64,000 nucleotides of DNA from Clostridiaceae bacterium. GTDB taxonomy: Bacteria > Bacillota > Clostridia > DSM-8532. Below are positions 62,927 through 64,000 of this stretch, one piece after another. The notes beneath the pieces were generated by a model. That model did not search any database. It saw only the letters and a list, made by a program, of their open reading frames with translations, and had not been told where the DNA came from. Every line of letters begins with the position of its first letter. Position 1 is the first letter of the stretch. The position numbers were made by a program, and so were the translations under genes. Location: positions 1 through 64,000 of the forward strand of contig JAAYKJ010000004.1 in assembly GCA_012522505.1 (NCBI GenBank), written 5' to 3'.

Positions 62927-64000
62927 TTGAGAGGAGCCAATGCAATTTCCTCCAAGCAGATGGCACTGTACACCTTTGTGTGCCAAACAGGTATAGGCAG
63001 CATTATTCTTCCATCAGCATTGGCAAAAGATGTAGGCCATGATGGTTGGATTTCAATTATGATAACGGGGGTTTTGGCGATTGCCGTGGCGGCATTGCTT
63101 GCATTGTTGCTAAAGAAAAACTCTGTAAAAGGTATACTGGACATAAACAAAGCAATATTCGGAAGAATAATCGGCACAGGCTTGAATGTTTTGATTTTCA
63201 CCTATTTACTTGCCGCAGCGTCCGCAGGAGCCAATATTTTTTTATTTTTTCTAAGAATATCATTTTTTCCCTTAACACCGCCATTGGTTATGTCAATACT
63301 ACTTCTGATACCCTCTTTCTACATGGTGTGGTATGGCCTTAAAACGACAGCTAGATTTAAGGTATGTACTCTTTTTTCTTATTTTTCTATGCTGATCTAT
63401 ATTATCTTAATCAATAAGAACATCCGGCTAACTTTCCTTATGCCGGTTGGTGAAGCAGGTATTAAACCATTACTGTATAGTATCAAGACAAGTTACTTTT
63501 CATTTGTTGGTTTAGAGCTAATTGCCATATTCTATTCCGAAATAACCGACAAGGACAAAGCATTAAAATGGCATGTATTTGCTAACCTTTTCAGCATGAT
63601 GTTTCTTGCAATTGTTACTGCAACCAGTACTGCAGTATTCGGAGAAAAGTTTTTACCCGTCCAAAGTATAACCATGTTCAATTTATTTAGAGTTTATAGT
63701 ATGAAGGTTTTAGAAAGAGTTGATTTGTATATTATAGGATTATGGTTTTTTGCCCTGAGTTGTTCAGTAAGGGCCTATATTATGGCTTCCTGGTATAGCC
63801 TTGTTAAGATATGCAAAGAAAAGAAAAAGCCATTTGTATATGTGTTATTCATTATTCTGCTTATAGCCATAAGCAGAATACCGAGAGACATCAATCAATC
63901 AATCCGTTTTTTAGACATCATAAATTATTCAAGTATGGGCATAACAACTTTATTTATTTTATGCCTGATTATCGCTGCGGTAAAAATGAAAGGTGGTAAG
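62927..64000 (+). CDS. gerB: GerB-type spore germination permease (partial at window end)
   Basis: An amino-acid-permease-like B subunit of a germinant receptor. The frame from the TTG at 62927 (after AGGGGTGA) remains open for 358 codons to the end of the window, close to the usual ~365. It has about ten transmembrane segments; SSKQMALYTFVCQTGIGSIILP at the start is typical of this family. The C subunit would be expected just beyond the window. Confidence 0.9.
   Translation, partial: MRGANAISSKQMALYTFVCQTGIGSIILPSALAKDVGHDGWISIMITGVLAIAVAALLALLLKKNSVKGILDINKAIFGRIIGTGLNVLIFTYLLAAASAGANIFLFFLRISFFPLTPPLVMSILLLIPSFYMVWYGLKTTARFKVCTLFSYFSMLIYIILINKNIRLTFLMPVGEAGIKPLLYSIKTSYFSFVGLELIAIFYSEITDKDKALKWHVFANLFSMMFLAIVTATSTAVFGEKFLPVQSITMFNLFRVYSMKVLERVDLYIIGLWFFALSCSVRAYIMASWYSLVKICKEKKKPFVYVLFIILLIAISRIPRDINQSIRFLDIINYSSMGITTLFILCLIIAAVKMKGGK

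Overview
The window reads as chromosome from an endospore-forming Gram-positive of the class Clostridia. Evidence is the set of sporulation and germination genes (spoIVFB, spoVT, spoVG, spoIIE, a gerA-type operon), strong AGGAGG-like ribosome binding sites, frequent TTG/GTG starts, TTGACA/TATAAT promoters, a long Alu-containing SRP RNA, and the hisZ/short-hisG arrangement. I do not identify the species. No complete transposase, prophage or CRISPR array is visible, and I saw no tRNA gene.

Layout. 0-6 kb: a membrane protein, a GH18 spore-lysin-like protein, metF, and a spoIVFA-like/spoIVFB pair, followed by a likely 6S RNA. 6.6-8.9 kb: a cupin-type HTH regulator and an acyl-CoA synthetase. 9-16.6 kb: a histidine operon (hisZ-G-D-C-B, purC, hisH-A; minus strand) that lacks hisF and hisIE. 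16.9-21 kb: a HAD phosphatase, a membrane-anchored MutS-like ATPase, a degenerate stretch, a zinc-ribbon membrane protein and a nitroreductase. 21-25.6 kb: a divergent type IIA topoisomerase pair (parE-parC) behind a LexA-like box. 25.8-29.2 kb: clpX, clpP, tig. 29.8-38.9 kb: SRP RNA and the spoVT-prsA-mfd-pth-prs-spoVG neighbourhood, without the usual glmU. 39.6-45.2 kb: murC, spoIIE, a small Cys protein and a frameshifted 2-hydroxyacid dehydrogenase. 45.4-49.7 kb: pcrA (with a LexA-like box), a tagA-type glycosyltransferase and a DUF3810 metalloprotease. 49.7-56.4 kb (minus): coiled-coil protein, nnr, alr, an orphan mazF, a secreted protein and an FAD oxidoreductase. 56.7-59 kb: a VanW protein and a rubredoxin-like protein. 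59-64 kb: a MntR/DtxR regulator, feoA and a truncated feoB that runs straight into a ger operon.

Regulation is unusually readable. There is a consensus sigma-H promoter before spoVG, a consensus sigma-G promoter before spoVT, tandem 0A-like boxes over the -35 region of spoIIE, and two LexA-type boxes placed on promoters.

The main unexplained signals are two families of intergenic repeats. One is a REP-like hairpin of about 55 nt in three copies (12.1, 25.6 and 56.6 kb). The other is a 48-104 nt hairpin element in three copies (36.6, 39.4 and 58.4 kb) that resembles solitary IS200/IS605 ends or omega-RNA scaffolds without a tnpB. Other oddities are purC inside a his operon that has lost hisF/hisI, a feoB cut at its membrane domain, and a mazF without its antitoxin.
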